Part shown: in pieces, positions 11,598 to 22,072 of the stretch | How positions within the stretch are numbered: the stretch's first letter is position 1 | Layout: the number at the start of each line of letters is the position of its first letter | Made by a program: the position numbers and the translations under genes | Assembly: GCA_964034945.1 (NCBI GenBank) | Contig: OZ035963.1 | Span: 43,981,090-44,045,089 of the forward strand | Direction of reading: 5' to 3' | DNA length: 64,000 bases | From: Chrysopilus asiliformis | Taxonomy: Eukaryota > Arthropoda > Insecta > Diptera > Rhagionidae | The notes under the pieces: model-generated | The model's input: the letters and a program-made list of their open reading frames with translations, nothing else | The model's database searches: none | What the model was told of the DNA's origin: nothing

Positions 11598-12185
11598 TAC
11601 TAAATAAACAAATAAAAATGTTAAAATTGCTTTTTGTTGTACAATTCAGGCCATAAATTGAGCTAAAATAATAAGAAAATTAAGTTGCTACTCGATCTAC
11701 CAAGCGAAAATTTTTCTTAGGTTTAGCTGTCAAAAGATCGATTCCGTCGGATTCTATGATACCAGATATTCCGATTCGTAATGTTTTCGAAATTAATTTA
11801 ATTCCTTCGGATCGTGGAATACCATTTTCACGAATTCTCCGAAAATCGTAGCTACGACGGATTCTGGAATAGAGCCGTATATAATGCAAAACCACGATTT
11901 CACTGTGTAATTTAACCGTTGAATTTAATTGTTCACTGTATCGAGCTACTTCATTGTTCACTGTATAAAATATGCCATGCGTTCAATTTCTTATTTACTG
12001 CGTTGGAAAGTATGTTCACTGCATCGAGTGTATACTGTATATACATTGCTGTTGTTTAAAATTCAGCGAATTTTGGTAATTATTACTAAATTTTTTTTTT
12101 ATGAAATACGAATTGACCCAAAATGGAATAGTTTGCAGGAAAGCAACATAAATATAGATTTATATAAAAATAGGTATCTAAAGAC

Positions 12186-13730
12186 CAGGGGCGTGGCGTC
12201 ATTGGATGCAAGGGATGCATTGCATCCCTTACAAATCTCACAAAAATATTGGTAAGTGAGTTTTTAAGTTGAAACATTTTTTTTTTTTTTTCAAAATTCG
12301 ATCATAATTAAGTTTGAGTTTATTGTTAGAGTTACTGTTTTGTGCCCTTTGTAGCTTCAATACAACTTAGAGTTACTGTATCATACAGTCGTGATATATT
12401 CAACAGCGAATGCCTTTAAAAAAAGAGAGAATTTCTTAACTTGCCTTTGAAACTGTGTGGAAGCAGAAATTATTGTTGCATCTATGAGTTTTCTACGAAG
12501 AGAGATGAAACTAAATTTTAAGAGATGAAAACCTATGTTAACGACTGGAGAAAAGAGAAAATGTGGATGCAAAATAAAAATTGCTTCCACCTCAGCAGAA
12601 GTCAAATAATTTGCGCTTTTATTTAAATAACTAAAAAACTAAGATCCGTATTTAAAAAGTTTTTTTGGAGGACATTTAGATGATTTTGTTTTGAGTAATT
12701 CTATATCTAATATTCATACCCCTTTGTACAAAAAATACGCGGTTTTCGCGTTTAAAAAACCATTCCAAAAATAAAAATTTCTTTCGGACGATCATTTCTC
12801 TTTTGCCTCGTAATGTCAAATGCAACAGGAAGGGTGAAATAAGCAATTCGAATCGTTGCTTCCGAGTGAAAATAAGTAAAAAAAATGCGTTAAGGCAAAT
12901 TGGTAGTAGCGTTTCTGCACACGGAGTAGTGTCTTAAATTGTTTATTTATTAGCGTGTCTTTTTTATTGTGTGATTTTTGTGATTTCAATAGTTTGGTAA
13001 AAATGGCAGATTGTTGTGTAATCGATAGCTTATTAAAACATTCATTTAGTTCACGCTCTTTTTCTGAAAAACAAAATATTCTTGATCGCGAGAGACCAAA
13101 ACCAAAGTTAAATATAACAACAGTAAATAAAAGTTGTACGAGACGATTTTCGGTCAAAGTTTACGAAGATTTTAATTGGCTTTGCGGTTGTGCAAATAAG
13201 CAAAAGTTATTTTGTTGGCCTTGTTTACTTTTTTCGAAGGATAACAACGTTTGGCAATCTGTAAGTTACAGCGATTTAAATAATTTTCATAAAGCTGTTT
13301 AATTCTTTTCAGAATTAGCAATACTGAGTTAAGAACGATCTTGGTGTATCCGGGTTTATGCGGACAATCGTAAATATTTTATTTTATAACTGTATTTTTT
13401 ATACAAAAAGATCATCAATTTACTTTTTCTCTCGATTCGGAGTTATAAGTGTCACGAATTAAAAACAAACACATTATAATTTCGTAGTCTGGGGATCAAA
13501 GATCGGATGCATTTTTCATAATCATTTTCATAATCATAAAGTACAAGTTATTTTAGTGTTTTGAACTTTTTATTATTTTATTGTCATTCATTTAAGTAGC
13601 TAACGAGAGATGTATTTTTGCACAACCCAAAAAATACCTTTATTAATAACATAAAAACCTTAAGTTGGCAATTAACTTCCAAAAAATTAAAATTTGCAGC
13701 CCTAGCTTCAAAACTCACGCCACGCCCCTG
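12186..13730 (+). mobile_element. hAT element, ZMYM1-type, internally deleted
   Basis: Terminal inverted repeats CAGGGGCGTGGCGT match at both ends. The 8-bp duplication CTAAAGAC lies at 12178-12185 and 13731-13738. At 1545 bp it is short for an autonomous hAT; only the first part of a transposase frame remains. Confidence 0.95.
12955..13302 (+). pseudogene. hAT transposase N-terminus with TTF-type zinc finger
   Basis: The frame includes MADCCVIDSLLKHSFSSRSF, then RRFSVKVYEDFNWLCGCANK and LFCWPCLLFSKDNNVW. The C-G-C...F-C-W-P-C-L-L-F motif is the TTF-type finger that opens ZMYM1-like hAT transposases. The likely true start is the internal MADCC methionine at 13003. The frame stops at 13302, before any catalytic domain. 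Two tail fragments of related transposases lie at 54733-54969 and 55190-55400, but they belong to other insertions. Confidence 0.65.
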
Positions 13731-13738
13731 CTAAAGAC

Positions 13739-15302
13739 TATATCCAAAAATGTCAAAAAAGTTCATCTATCTTTGATCCGAAATAGCAATTTCCTGTGAA
13801 AAATGTCTCCGTTACTTAAGTATCCCTTATTCAAAACCTTGACTAAGTAACAAAAAATCCAAAAATGAAATTATAATCTTTTCAGGCTTAAATACGCGAA
13901 AATATTTCGTAGTAATAAAGATGCCGAAACGTATCATCCTGGGGCACAAGAAGCAAATAAAAATGATGTCGAACGAGAGAAAAGCCAAGAGATCGACGAA
14001 ATGAAATTCAAGATGACAGCTGTGGAATGAATGTAGGATAGGTACCCACATGGAAAAGCCTCATATATGTACTTACGAACACGCAACATTAAAGTAACAA
14101 ACTACAGACTAAGAAGAACGATAACCTAAGCATAGAAAAATGTACTTAAATAGAACTGTCGCTTCAGGGGTTTTCCATATACCAGTGTAAGAGGAAGCGG
14201 GATGAACTTAGGAATTTTATATACTTTCTCTCTTTACCACATTCATCAGATAGGAAGCATTAAAAATTGTACTAAAAGCAAGCAATCAGGGTTAGTCAGC
14301 TATATTCTAAACGTTAAAAATTTCTCTAAAGTATGGAGCAAAACAAAATTTTTTAGTATGGTTTTAACTGTTTAAGTGTTTTTTTAGTCATGTTTATAGT
14401 GAAAGGAATTTTACTAAAGATTCTTAATGGGAAAAAATTGAATTACAATGGAAAAATTGCACTTAAATTGTTTTGTTGTACTAAAATGCAAATGCATGCG
14501 TGTACTAAAACTTTACACATCCCTGAAATTTCTATTTGACATTTTCTCTTACACCCGACCCCCTTTGTCGTTTGTTCCAGAACATAAAAGTCAAGTTTAG
14601 GTGAGAGGCAACCGGATTTTTTGTTTTGAACTATTTGTTTATGTTTCAGTATCTTATCCTAGGAATAAGAATAACAGGAAGACAGAATCTGCACATCTAC
14701 AGTGTCCGTGAGTGAAGCATTTTTTCTGAATAGCCCCAAAGAGATTTCTGATTTATCCCCAAAGAGATTTTACCGTCCGAAAAGTCACATTTAGTCACAT
14801 TTTTTCACATTTCCACAGCATGTCACGTTATTTTATGTTTTTATCATTAATAAGCGGTGAGTTTTGCATCGAAATTAATTTAGTTTGCGCGAATTAAGTC
14901 AGTAAATTAAACAAAATTCGATGAAAACCGAAACGTGAAAACTGGCTTCAATTATAAACACGAGAACTGTCAAATAGATGGTATTGCCATATAACTTTTA
15001 TTTGTACTTAAACTAAAAATAGCGCCAAATTTAAAATTTATGGATGTTTTTGTATACCCTATTCTAAAATACAACCTAACATTTGTTATACTCCTTTTAT
15101 ACCTTCAAAATGGCGTACCTAAAAAAAATAACTGAAACTAAACTCCTATTACCCTTCTGCAAACTAATTTCATTGTTAGGATAATATTAAATAAAGTATG
15201 ACTTGAGCAGAAAACATTTTTTTTTCGCTCTTATTCAACTTAACAAAACACAAATCATGGACAAAAAATAACCAAACGTTAATATTTCTTTTCCACTCTT
15301 GC
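13739..15302. other. No gene seen
   Basis: AT-rich sequence without recognisable ends or coding signature. A small duplicated motif (CCCCAAAGAGATTT) occurs at about 14734 and 14757. Confidence 0.45.
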
Positions 15303-15346
15303 AAAGAGCATTATAGAGAATTTGAAAATTCTCTATAATGCTCTTT
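15303..15346. repeat. Perfect 21-bp inverted repeat, 2-nt spacer
   Basis: The arm AAAGAGCATTATAGAGAATTT is followed by GA and its exact reverse complement. The spacer is too short for a normal microRNA precursor. No flanking duplication is clear. Confidence 0.9.
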
Positions 15347-15868
15347 ATTTTAACTGAAAACCAGCGTTTTTTAAACTATTTGTACAGGGATTTGGATGGA
15401 AAAAATAGTTACAAACAAAAGTGTATTGAAGAGTTTTACTAAATTTCGTAATGTTAACACTATTTATAAATAAAAAGTCTGAAAACATTTACTTCATTTA
15501 CGGATTGCAAAAATATATTTTTACCTTGTACTAAACATTAATATATGTATATCTGGCAATATTGGTTCTCAACATTTATAAACATGACATATCTTTTCTC
15601 ATTCCCTCTCAAATGCGAAGCGAGAGGCCGTTGCTCGCGCTGCAAAGAAGAGATAGCGCGACTTTCCCCTCATTTTAGGGGAAATATTTCAAAAATTTAG
15701 TTCTGAGCAAAAGTTCTATTTAAGTATATTTTTCTATGACCTAAGTTCCTAGACATGACATATTGTGATCTCTGTATAAATTGTTGATTGGCACTTTGGT
15801 TGTAGCTGTTTCAGGATTATGGCAAGAATCCTCAAACGATGATGATCATCATAATTGCGAACCATGAT
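15347..15868. other. No gene seen
   Basis: AT-rich, apart from a more GC-rich patch at about 15605-15680. No coding or element ends were recognised. Confidence 0.4.
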
Positions 15869-16138
15869 ATTCATGCTTATTCACAAAAGCTATTATTGCT
15901 GGTTAATACCCATAACAATTGTTAAAACAGGAATCGATATTCACATTTCACTTTGCTTGCTATGAACTTTCGATAATATTGTTAAGCTAAAAATTGTCAA
16001 ATAAAACCGTATTCAGAGTGCACTATTGCTTGTTAGAATTGGTCAAAAGTGTTGTTACGATAACAAAAATAAATTCTAGTTGTTTGGGAAGAAATATTTT
16101 TATTTTCAATCAAAAAAATTGATTTTATAATTCCAATT

Positions 16139-16883
16139 ATGGACATTGTGGCGGAAGAAGAACGGTAAGATAAAAGGATGTGATTTAAAGCCATGAATTA
16201 TCCATTGATACAGTAAAACACACTTAAATGCAACACGCTTAAATGCAAAGCTCGTGTAATTGCACGCAAAATTTGTGCCTGGAGGATTTTAAAGCATTTT
16301 TCATATAAATATACACGGATAAATTAAACACGCTTAATTGCAATACTTGCTTAAATGCAACCATTTTCATACCGCGAAAGTATAAATTACATGAAATTTT
16401 ACACGCTTAAATGCACATGTGCAAAAATAAAATGTAATCACACCAAAAAAAAAAGTGATTTTTGTTATTTTTATGTGATAAAATGAATTCTTAATTAGAT
16501 TCTTTGTTTTTGTGTAGCCTAATTTAATTTAAATGTTTATTACAGGAATATTAAAGTTGCATGTTTATCTTTGACTCGCTTAGTGAACATTAATGTGTAT
16601 TTCTCCGTGCTACGGATAAATGCAAAACACGGATAAATGCATATAAAATTCTGCGAAGTTCGATGTGCATTTAAGCGTGTTCTACTGTATTGCTTTTTTA
16701 AAGACATATGTTGGATTACCACGTGGATTACCAAGTCAACTTCTTCGCGATACCAGCGATCCGTTTTCCATACAAGAAAACAGTTTCAAAAAATATTTAT
16801 CGTCTCCCCGCAATGCAATACAACAATCCGCCAATGCAATACAACAATCCCCGAATGCAATACAACTGCAACTATTAAAATAA
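16139..16883 (+). pseudogene. Harbinger-like transposase N-terminal remnant, two exons
   Basis: ATG at 16139 opens MDIVAEEER, followed by a GTAAGA-type splice donor. After the nested MITE the frame resumes at about 16701 with TYVGLPRGLPSQLLRDTSDP, then FSIQENSFKKY. The L-x-R-D-x-S-x-P-F-x-I pattern is typical near the start of insect HARBI1-like transposases. The frame then runs into an imperfect 21-bp tandem repeat (16811-16866) and stops, with no catalytic region. The exon structure is my inference. Confidence 0.5.
16211..16687. mobile_element. pogo/Tigger-like MITE
   Basis: The ends CAGTAAAACACACTTAAATG and, reversed, CAGTAGAACACGCTTAAATG are flanked by TA (16209-16210, 16688-16689). CAGT starts with TA duplications are typical of pogo elements. 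The motif CTTAAATGCA recurs internally several times. It is non-coding. Confidence 0.85.
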
Positions 16884-17043
16884 TTCACTGTTGCCAGAAC
16901 AACACAACGAACATTTTTAACGAAACTTTTTAACAAGCGAAATTGTGAATACCATTTTCTTTATGGATTGCTATGAAATTTATTGTTACTTAACAATATT
17001 GTTAACTAACAATAAATTTGTGAATAAGCATGATTATCTATCT

Positions 17044-17590
17044 CAAAACATAACAAAAGCTATAATTGCCAATCTGGCAATCATTGGAGACCCGTATGGT
17101 GATATTCGTATCAAAATTCGAACAGTTATACCAAAATTGCACTTTGAAGTCAAACTTTCCAATAAGATTTTTTAAAACTTGTTCCAATCGGATTTTGATG
17201 TATGGGAGTTTTATGTAGAATCATATCCTAAATAACTTTTGGTTTTCGACTTTTTTGATAAGATGCACCGTTTTTGAGATATTCACAAAAAACGATTTCG
17301 TTCGTATGGGGGGTACCCCCCCTAATGGTCCATTTTTGCCCATTAACGAACTTAGCCTCGCATTTTACGAAAAACGGATCTGTGCAAACTTTCAAGTCTC
17401 TAGCTCAATCCGTGCGCCCGCAATCCGCGCCACAGACAGACAGACGAACGGACGGACATGCAAAAATTAAATATTTTTATCATTCTAAACACACTGGTGT
17501 AATTCATTTTTTTGTGCGATGACGGGATCTTGGCGTTACAAACGGCAAGGCAAAGTTAATATACCCTTTGGTTTCACCATACGGGTATAA
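17044..17590 (-). mobile_element. DINE-like (Helentron) element
   Basis: Complete minus-strand copy from the hairpin end at 17044 to TATACCC at about 17589. The microsatellite is very short (three or four units). It lies 8 bp beyond the Harbinger duplication at 17033-17035. Confidence 0.85.
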
Positions 17591-18044
17591 AAATATACCT
17601 TTACATCGAGTAATGAAATAAGGAAAATGAATGCGCATTGGAATCCTTGCAGCTCTCAGTGGAGGCAAAGTGAAGGTCGAATGGGATCAGAGAAAATTGT
17701 TTGAACCGACGCATGAAAAGCAAAACAGTATAGACAACTACGACGGAGTCAAGAAGAAAAAAATTCACAGTTAACTTGGGGAAATTTCAATATTGGAGAT
17801 ACAGAATTTGACGTCGCAAAGGAAATTGATTTTCGCCTCAAGTCCTTCGCTCTGGTCGCCACAAAGCGACAAAGTCAAGAAATAAATACTTCGATGAACT
17901 CAAGAGAATCGAAGGGAAGCAAATAGTCGAGTCAGTGATGAATCACAGGGTAAAAGTCTCTCTCTTTTTATTGGATTTGATTTACATGTTCACCTGATTA
18001 TTATTGCTAACAATTGCAACGTATTTAATTTATATGATTGTATT
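17591..18044. other. No gene identified
   Basis: This stretch is more GC-balanced than its surroundings (about 17640-17960), with no long frame and no element ends. It may be intronic or a decayed element. Confidence 0.35.
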
Positions 18045-18050
18045 ACTTAC

Positions 18051-18150
18051 GAATGACGTCGGGATGAACGCCAGTTGCCGGAGACGGCAATAAAGCGCCC
18101 ACCATATGATGGAACGCCAATTTGATATCCAATTGGGGCTTCAGTTTATA
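18051..18150 (-). CDS. Candidate host-gene internal exon, 100 nt
   Basis: On the minus strand a pyrimidine-rich stretch ends TGATTTGTAG and is followed by an open 100-nt segment beginning YKLKPQLDIKLAFHHMVGAL and ending ...THPDVI-type residues (read GVHPDVI). A strong donor GTAAGTAAT follows at once. The exon is clearly more GC-rich than its AT-rich surroundings, uses the acceptor phase without stops, and matches no TE family I know. I do not recognise the protein. If real, much of this window could be intron of a minus-strand gene. No partner exon was found, so the call rests on splice signals and composition. Confidence 0.45.
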
Positions 18151-18154
18151 CTAC

Positions 18155-18654
18155 AAATCAGACAAATCTATTAAAGCGAAACGAATAAAAGCCAATTTCA
18201 CAGAGAAAAATCCACCACTAAATTTAAAAAAATAATATTAAACCACTACGACTGTCACTTGAATTGTGGGGAAAAACTATTTTCAACAATCTATTCTTCA
18301 CAGAGTTGAAAATATCTAAAAATGTTCCCCGAAATTTTGCTTTTTATGCTACTAAAAAAAGTACTATTGAAACAAAATATATTAAAGCGCCCCACTCCTT
18401 TTCTTTAGAGAACTGACTCGATTATGAGATTTTTTGAGCTTGTTTTACATAATATATGACAGGAAATAACTGTGAAAAAAAGATAAATTTTCAAACGGAA
18501 TTAGATTCAATCATAAAACACTATACGAGTATGTCAGATATGAATCACTCTTCTCGATGAACTGCAGTAACCAAGCAGCCAAACCAGCTAAAAGTTGCCA
18601 ACCAACAAGAGTTCGGCCAGCTGATATAAATCTCTTCGCAGGGGTAGCAAATAG
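18155..18654. other. No gene seen
   Basis: AT-rich to about 18540, then a slightly richer flank leading into the MITE. No coding signature. Confidence 0.4.
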
Positions 18655-18656
18655 TA

Positions 18657-18978
18657 GAGAGCCTTTAACCTAGAGAGTGGCCTTGCTACCTTAATAGACT
18701 GTGCTACTGAGTAGGACAGTCTACTAACTCCAATTAGAACAGTCTATTAGGTCAGTTAGAACAGCTTTTTCTCCAGATTAGAACAGTCTGTAAACAATTT
18801 ATCAATTTATCAAAACTATGAGTTTCCAATTTTTTTTGATACCTCAAACATGCTATTTTTACATATATTAACCACCTTAAGTTATTTTGGCAATTATTTA
18901 TAACAATAAATCAAATTTTTAAAGTTTTTCGCGCTCGTTTTTCTGCTCGGCGGCCATTTTTCTAGGTTATAGGCTCTC
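18657..18978. mobile_element. MITE with GAGAGCCTATAACCTAGA termini
   Basis: The left end GAGAGCCTTTAACCTAGAGA and reversed right end GAGAGCCTATAACCTAGAAA are bounded by TA (18655-18656, 18979-18980). It contains a repeated motif TTAGAACAG. A relative at 43877 is split by a hAT, so this intact copy serves as its empty-site reference. Confidence 0.85.
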
Positions 18979-19048
18979 TAGCAAAAAGTCTTTTTCTATT
19001 TGAGTTTATGTTGTTGGCGGCTTTTCTCAATTTAAAAAAAAAAACACA

Positions 19049-19372
19049 GTAGACGCGTTGTGATTATATGAACACCAAATATTTTTTTATGGTGATTTTT
19101 TTGCCCTTTGATAAGATGACAACTATACAATTTGTAGTCCAATATTTCAAATTAAAAGCGGGAGCTACCAGAATTTTACTACATTGTGATTGCTTTATGG
19201 TCGAAATTTGAAAAACTTTCTCGCTGTTGATGTCTGAAAAATCGACAGTTAATAATCACGAAGTACCTTAGACTATTCTGCTCCTGTAAATGTAAACCCC
19301 GTTTATATGAAAACCCTACTTATATAAACTCAAGGTGTTTTAATTAGTTCATATAAACGCGCGTCTACTCTA
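19049..19372. mobile_element. Possible pogo-like MITE
   Basis: The left CAGTAGACGCG...TATATGAAC and reversed right AGTAGACGCG...TATATGAAC are imperfect inverted ends. No clean target duplication was found, so it may be an old copy. Confidence 0.4.
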
Positions 19373-20360
19373 TACACTTTTTAATCAGAAAACAACTTTT
19401 TAAAACCCAAGTACGTATTTATAATGAAAATGTTTGAAAATCGAAAATGAAATACCAGTTTATTACTACTGATATTTTTCTGGATAAAGTGAAGTTGTTA
19501 CTGCCTATTAAAATTGCTGCAGCAAAAATTAATTTCTCTACTTTTAGATTCATAGCGCTATTTTGACTACTATAAGTACTAATCACAACTCGGTCACAAG
19601 AGCGAGATGAATCACAACTTGTGGCTTTTTGGTATTCTATGCGTCTAGTCACAATTACGGTAAAAGTTGTGACTGTCTCATGAACAGGTCACAAGATAAA
19701 AACAAGACGAAAAAAAAATTTCTTGCACTATTTAATTAAATGTGATATTGCCAGAGCGCAACGGACACGATTTCTGGCCATTTAACAAACAAAGAAGACT
19801 ATTTTGCGAAAAAAGAAAAATTGTGTAGAAAATGTTCAGGTTTCCAAAAACATTTCACCTTTATCACACGGCATACACGCACTTTCTCAACAATTTGCAC
19901 AGATCTACAAATATTTTAATAACTTTAAAAACTAACAAAACCAAAAATTTAACTAAATAATCACAAAGCGACTGTCAAACTTATTCACGATTCTGGAATT
20001 ATACCGAGGTGAATTTTTGAGGTGAATTTTTGATCCAACGTATACCAAAAGAATCCCAAATGGCTGCTCAGTCATAAAAAAGTCATAAGGTAAAGATCAC
20101 AATCGATAACAATGTCAGAATAAGGGGATTAGTATGACATATCAGGTTCTAATCTTGAAACCTAATTTTGGTCCACTTCCGCATTGACTTGACTTGAAGC
20201 TTGGCAATATGTATTTAAAATGTCATTTTTGCTTTTGAATCTTACTAAATTGGATCAATTACAAAATTGCTAAACGGATCGCTAAATTAAAATAATAAAT
20301 AATAAGAGGTCGATTAAAAAGCATGTTTAAATAGAAGCATTTATTAAAATGTACCAATAT
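19373..20360. other. No gene seen
   Basis: AT-rich. Contains a short tandem GAGGTGAATTTTT (about 20006-20031). No element ends were paired. Confidence 0.4.
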
Positions 20361-20667
20361 TTAACCCTTTGCACTCCAACGGTGAGTTTGACTCACCACG
20401 CTATTCTTTACATCAACTCCAGCGGTTTACATTAATTTTAACTCTCTCTCGCTCTCTTTTGACAAAGTAATGTTATATCACTATTAGAAAAATAAAAGTG
20501 CTACTCAGTATATTGAGTATAATCAGTATAATATTGTCGTGGCATTAGAACGTAGTGACAATAAATTTTGTTTAAAGAAAAAAAGACGTGGAGACATATA
20601 TTTTTAATACATAGTAATTATCTTATTACTTTCATCTGTATTATAAAGCCTTATTGCCAAGATTTTC

Positions 20668-21425
20668 GAGTCTGCTCTCACAGAACAGAAAAAGGTAAGA
20701 GACATCCAACGACATACTTTTTTGACACTTGTCCAGGGTTGGGACTTTAGTACATATGTACTAGATCTAGTACCTTTTTGACTCATTTAGTACCCTAGTA
20801 CCACAGCCCATGAATCTTGTACCTTTTCATGGTTTATATAAAAAATGATTTTATCTGAATTTATAGCTCCCTTTAAAAAGCCATCACTTTTCTATGTATT
20901 AGAAAAAAAGTACTTTTTTAAATGATCCCGCCAGAACTCTTTAATTAAAGACTACTGAATTCGTCTTATTAAGGGATATGTGAAAATCAATCGTAGGCCA
21001 TGGAAATATGATTTATATTAGCAATAGCTCAAAATACTTCTCGACATTTAAGTTTTTAGATGGAGTTTATACAAAAAATTTAAAAAAAGCGAAAATTTAA
21101 GACAAACACATCTAGACAATTTTTATTGATTTTTTCTAGAGTATTTTTTGACCGAGAACGGTTATATTCACAGCGCAAAAATCAATCCATATGGGTTAAG
21201 GACTTTTTTTTCTAAAATTACGAGATTTAGGTTTTTCTTGACTCCTATGTAATATGCATAAAAAAACGATTTTGGTTGCACGATAGTTAAAAAAAATCTA
21301 GTACCACATTATCTCAATCTAGTACCCTTTTTGGGCAAAAATAGTACCTTTTACACATCCTCAAGCACTTGTCCTGAAAAGCCTGCAATGCACCTTGGTG
21401 AGTGCTTTGTGAAATACCACACCCA
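20668..21425 (+). pseudogene. piggyBac transposase C-terminal cysteine-rich domain, interrupted
   Basis: The first part reads RVCSHRTEKGKRHPTTYFFD-T-C-P (about 20668-20733) and the second, after the nested hAT and one copy of its 8-bp duplication, EKPAMHLGECFVKYHT (about 21374-21421). The order C...C-P..P-A-M-x-L-x-E-C-F-x-x-Y-H-T is the signature of the zinc-binding tail that ends piggyBac transposases and binds their terminal repeats. Excising the hAT restores a continuous frame, so the hAT arrived when this part was still intact. Confidence 0.75.
20734..21365. mobile_element. hAT element inserted in the piggyBac tail
   Basis: The exact 8-bp duplication CACTTGTC (20726-20733, 21366-21373) flanks a 632-bp insert starting CAGGGTTGGGACTTTAGTAC. 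The reversed right end (CTTGAGGATGTGTAAAAGGT) matches poorly. TAGTACC motifs recur near both ends. It is non-coding and evidently old. Confidence 0.8.
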
Positions 21426-21527
21426 CAATCAACAGATTTAGAAGAATACCACACCCAACAGAACTATAGAGCATACCATTTAAATATTATATTTATAACA
21501 TGTAAATATATTTAAAACATTTAAATA

Positions 21528-22072
21528 AAACATAACAAAAGCTATAATTGCCTATCTGGCAATCATTGGAGACCCGTATGGTGATATTCGTATCAAAATT
21601 GGAACAGTTGTACCAAAATTCCATTTTGAAGTTAAACTTTCCAATAAGATTTTTTAAAATTTGTTCCAATTGGATTTTGATGTATGGAAGTTTTATGTAG
21701 AATTATATCCTAAATAACTTTTGTTCTTCGACTTTTTTGATAAGATGCACCGTTTTTGAGGTATTCGCAAAAAACGTTTTCGTTCGTATGGGGGGTACCC
21801 CCCCTAATGGTCCATTTTTGCCCATTAACGAACTTAGCCTCGCATTTTACGAAAAACGGATCTGTGCAAAATTTCAAGTCTCTAGCTCAATCCGTGCGCC
21901 CGCAATCCGCGCCACAGACGGACAGACAGACGGACGGACATGCAAAATTCATTTTTTTTATTATTCTAAACACACTGGTGTAATTCATTTTTGTGTGTGA
22001 TAACGGGATCTTGGCGTTACAAACGGTAAGGCAAAGTTAATATACCCTTTGATTTCACCATACGGGTATAAA
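21528..22072 (-). mobile_element. DINE-like (Helentron) element
   Basis: Complete minus-strand copy with hairpin end (CATAACAAAAGCTATAATTG) at about 21530 and TATACCC at about 22071. The microsatellite has about five units. Confidence 0.85.

Larger units (their letters stand above)
10447..11877 (+). mobile_element. PIF/Harbinger-like element carrying a nested hAT
   Basis: Terminal repeats CGGCCCGATTCCAGAATCCG and, reversed, CGGCTCTATTCCAGAATCCG are flanked by the 3-bp duplication TAT (10444-10446, 11878-11880). A second copy at 57738-58418 has the same ends flanked by ATA, so 3-bp duplications are typical of the family, as in PIF/Harbinger. A short frame near 10697 (MDSAAFAILCLEEDSSKRR) looks like a transposase N-terminus. 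The rest of the gene is deleted, so it is non-autonomous. The centre is interrupted by the hAT at 10869-11597. Confidence 0.85.
15872..17032 (+). mobile_element. PIF/Harbinger-like element with nested pogo-like MITE
   Basis: The ends CATGCTTATTCACAAA match on both sides, flanked by the 3-bp duplication ATT (15869-15871, 17033-17035). It holds a split transposase start: a tiny first exon at 16139-16166 (MDIVAEEER) ending at a GTAAGA donor-like site, and a second piece at about 16701-16800. The MITE at 16211-16687 lies in the intervening putative intron. Most of the transposase is missing. Confidence 0.8.
20361..21430 (+). mobile_element. piggyBac-like remnant split by a hAT
   Basis: TTAA at 20361 followed by CCCTTTGCACTCCAACGG and the inner palindrome GGTGAGTTTGACTCACC is a typical piggyBac-type end. 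Downstream lies the C-terminal cysteine-rich domain of the transposase in plus orientation. The matching right TTAA end was not found, and most of the coding region is deleted. Confidence 0.6.

Noticed and set aside
15303..15346. microRNA precursor
   Set aside because: The arms are perfectly paired and the spacer is 2 nt, unlike Drosha/Dicer substrates.
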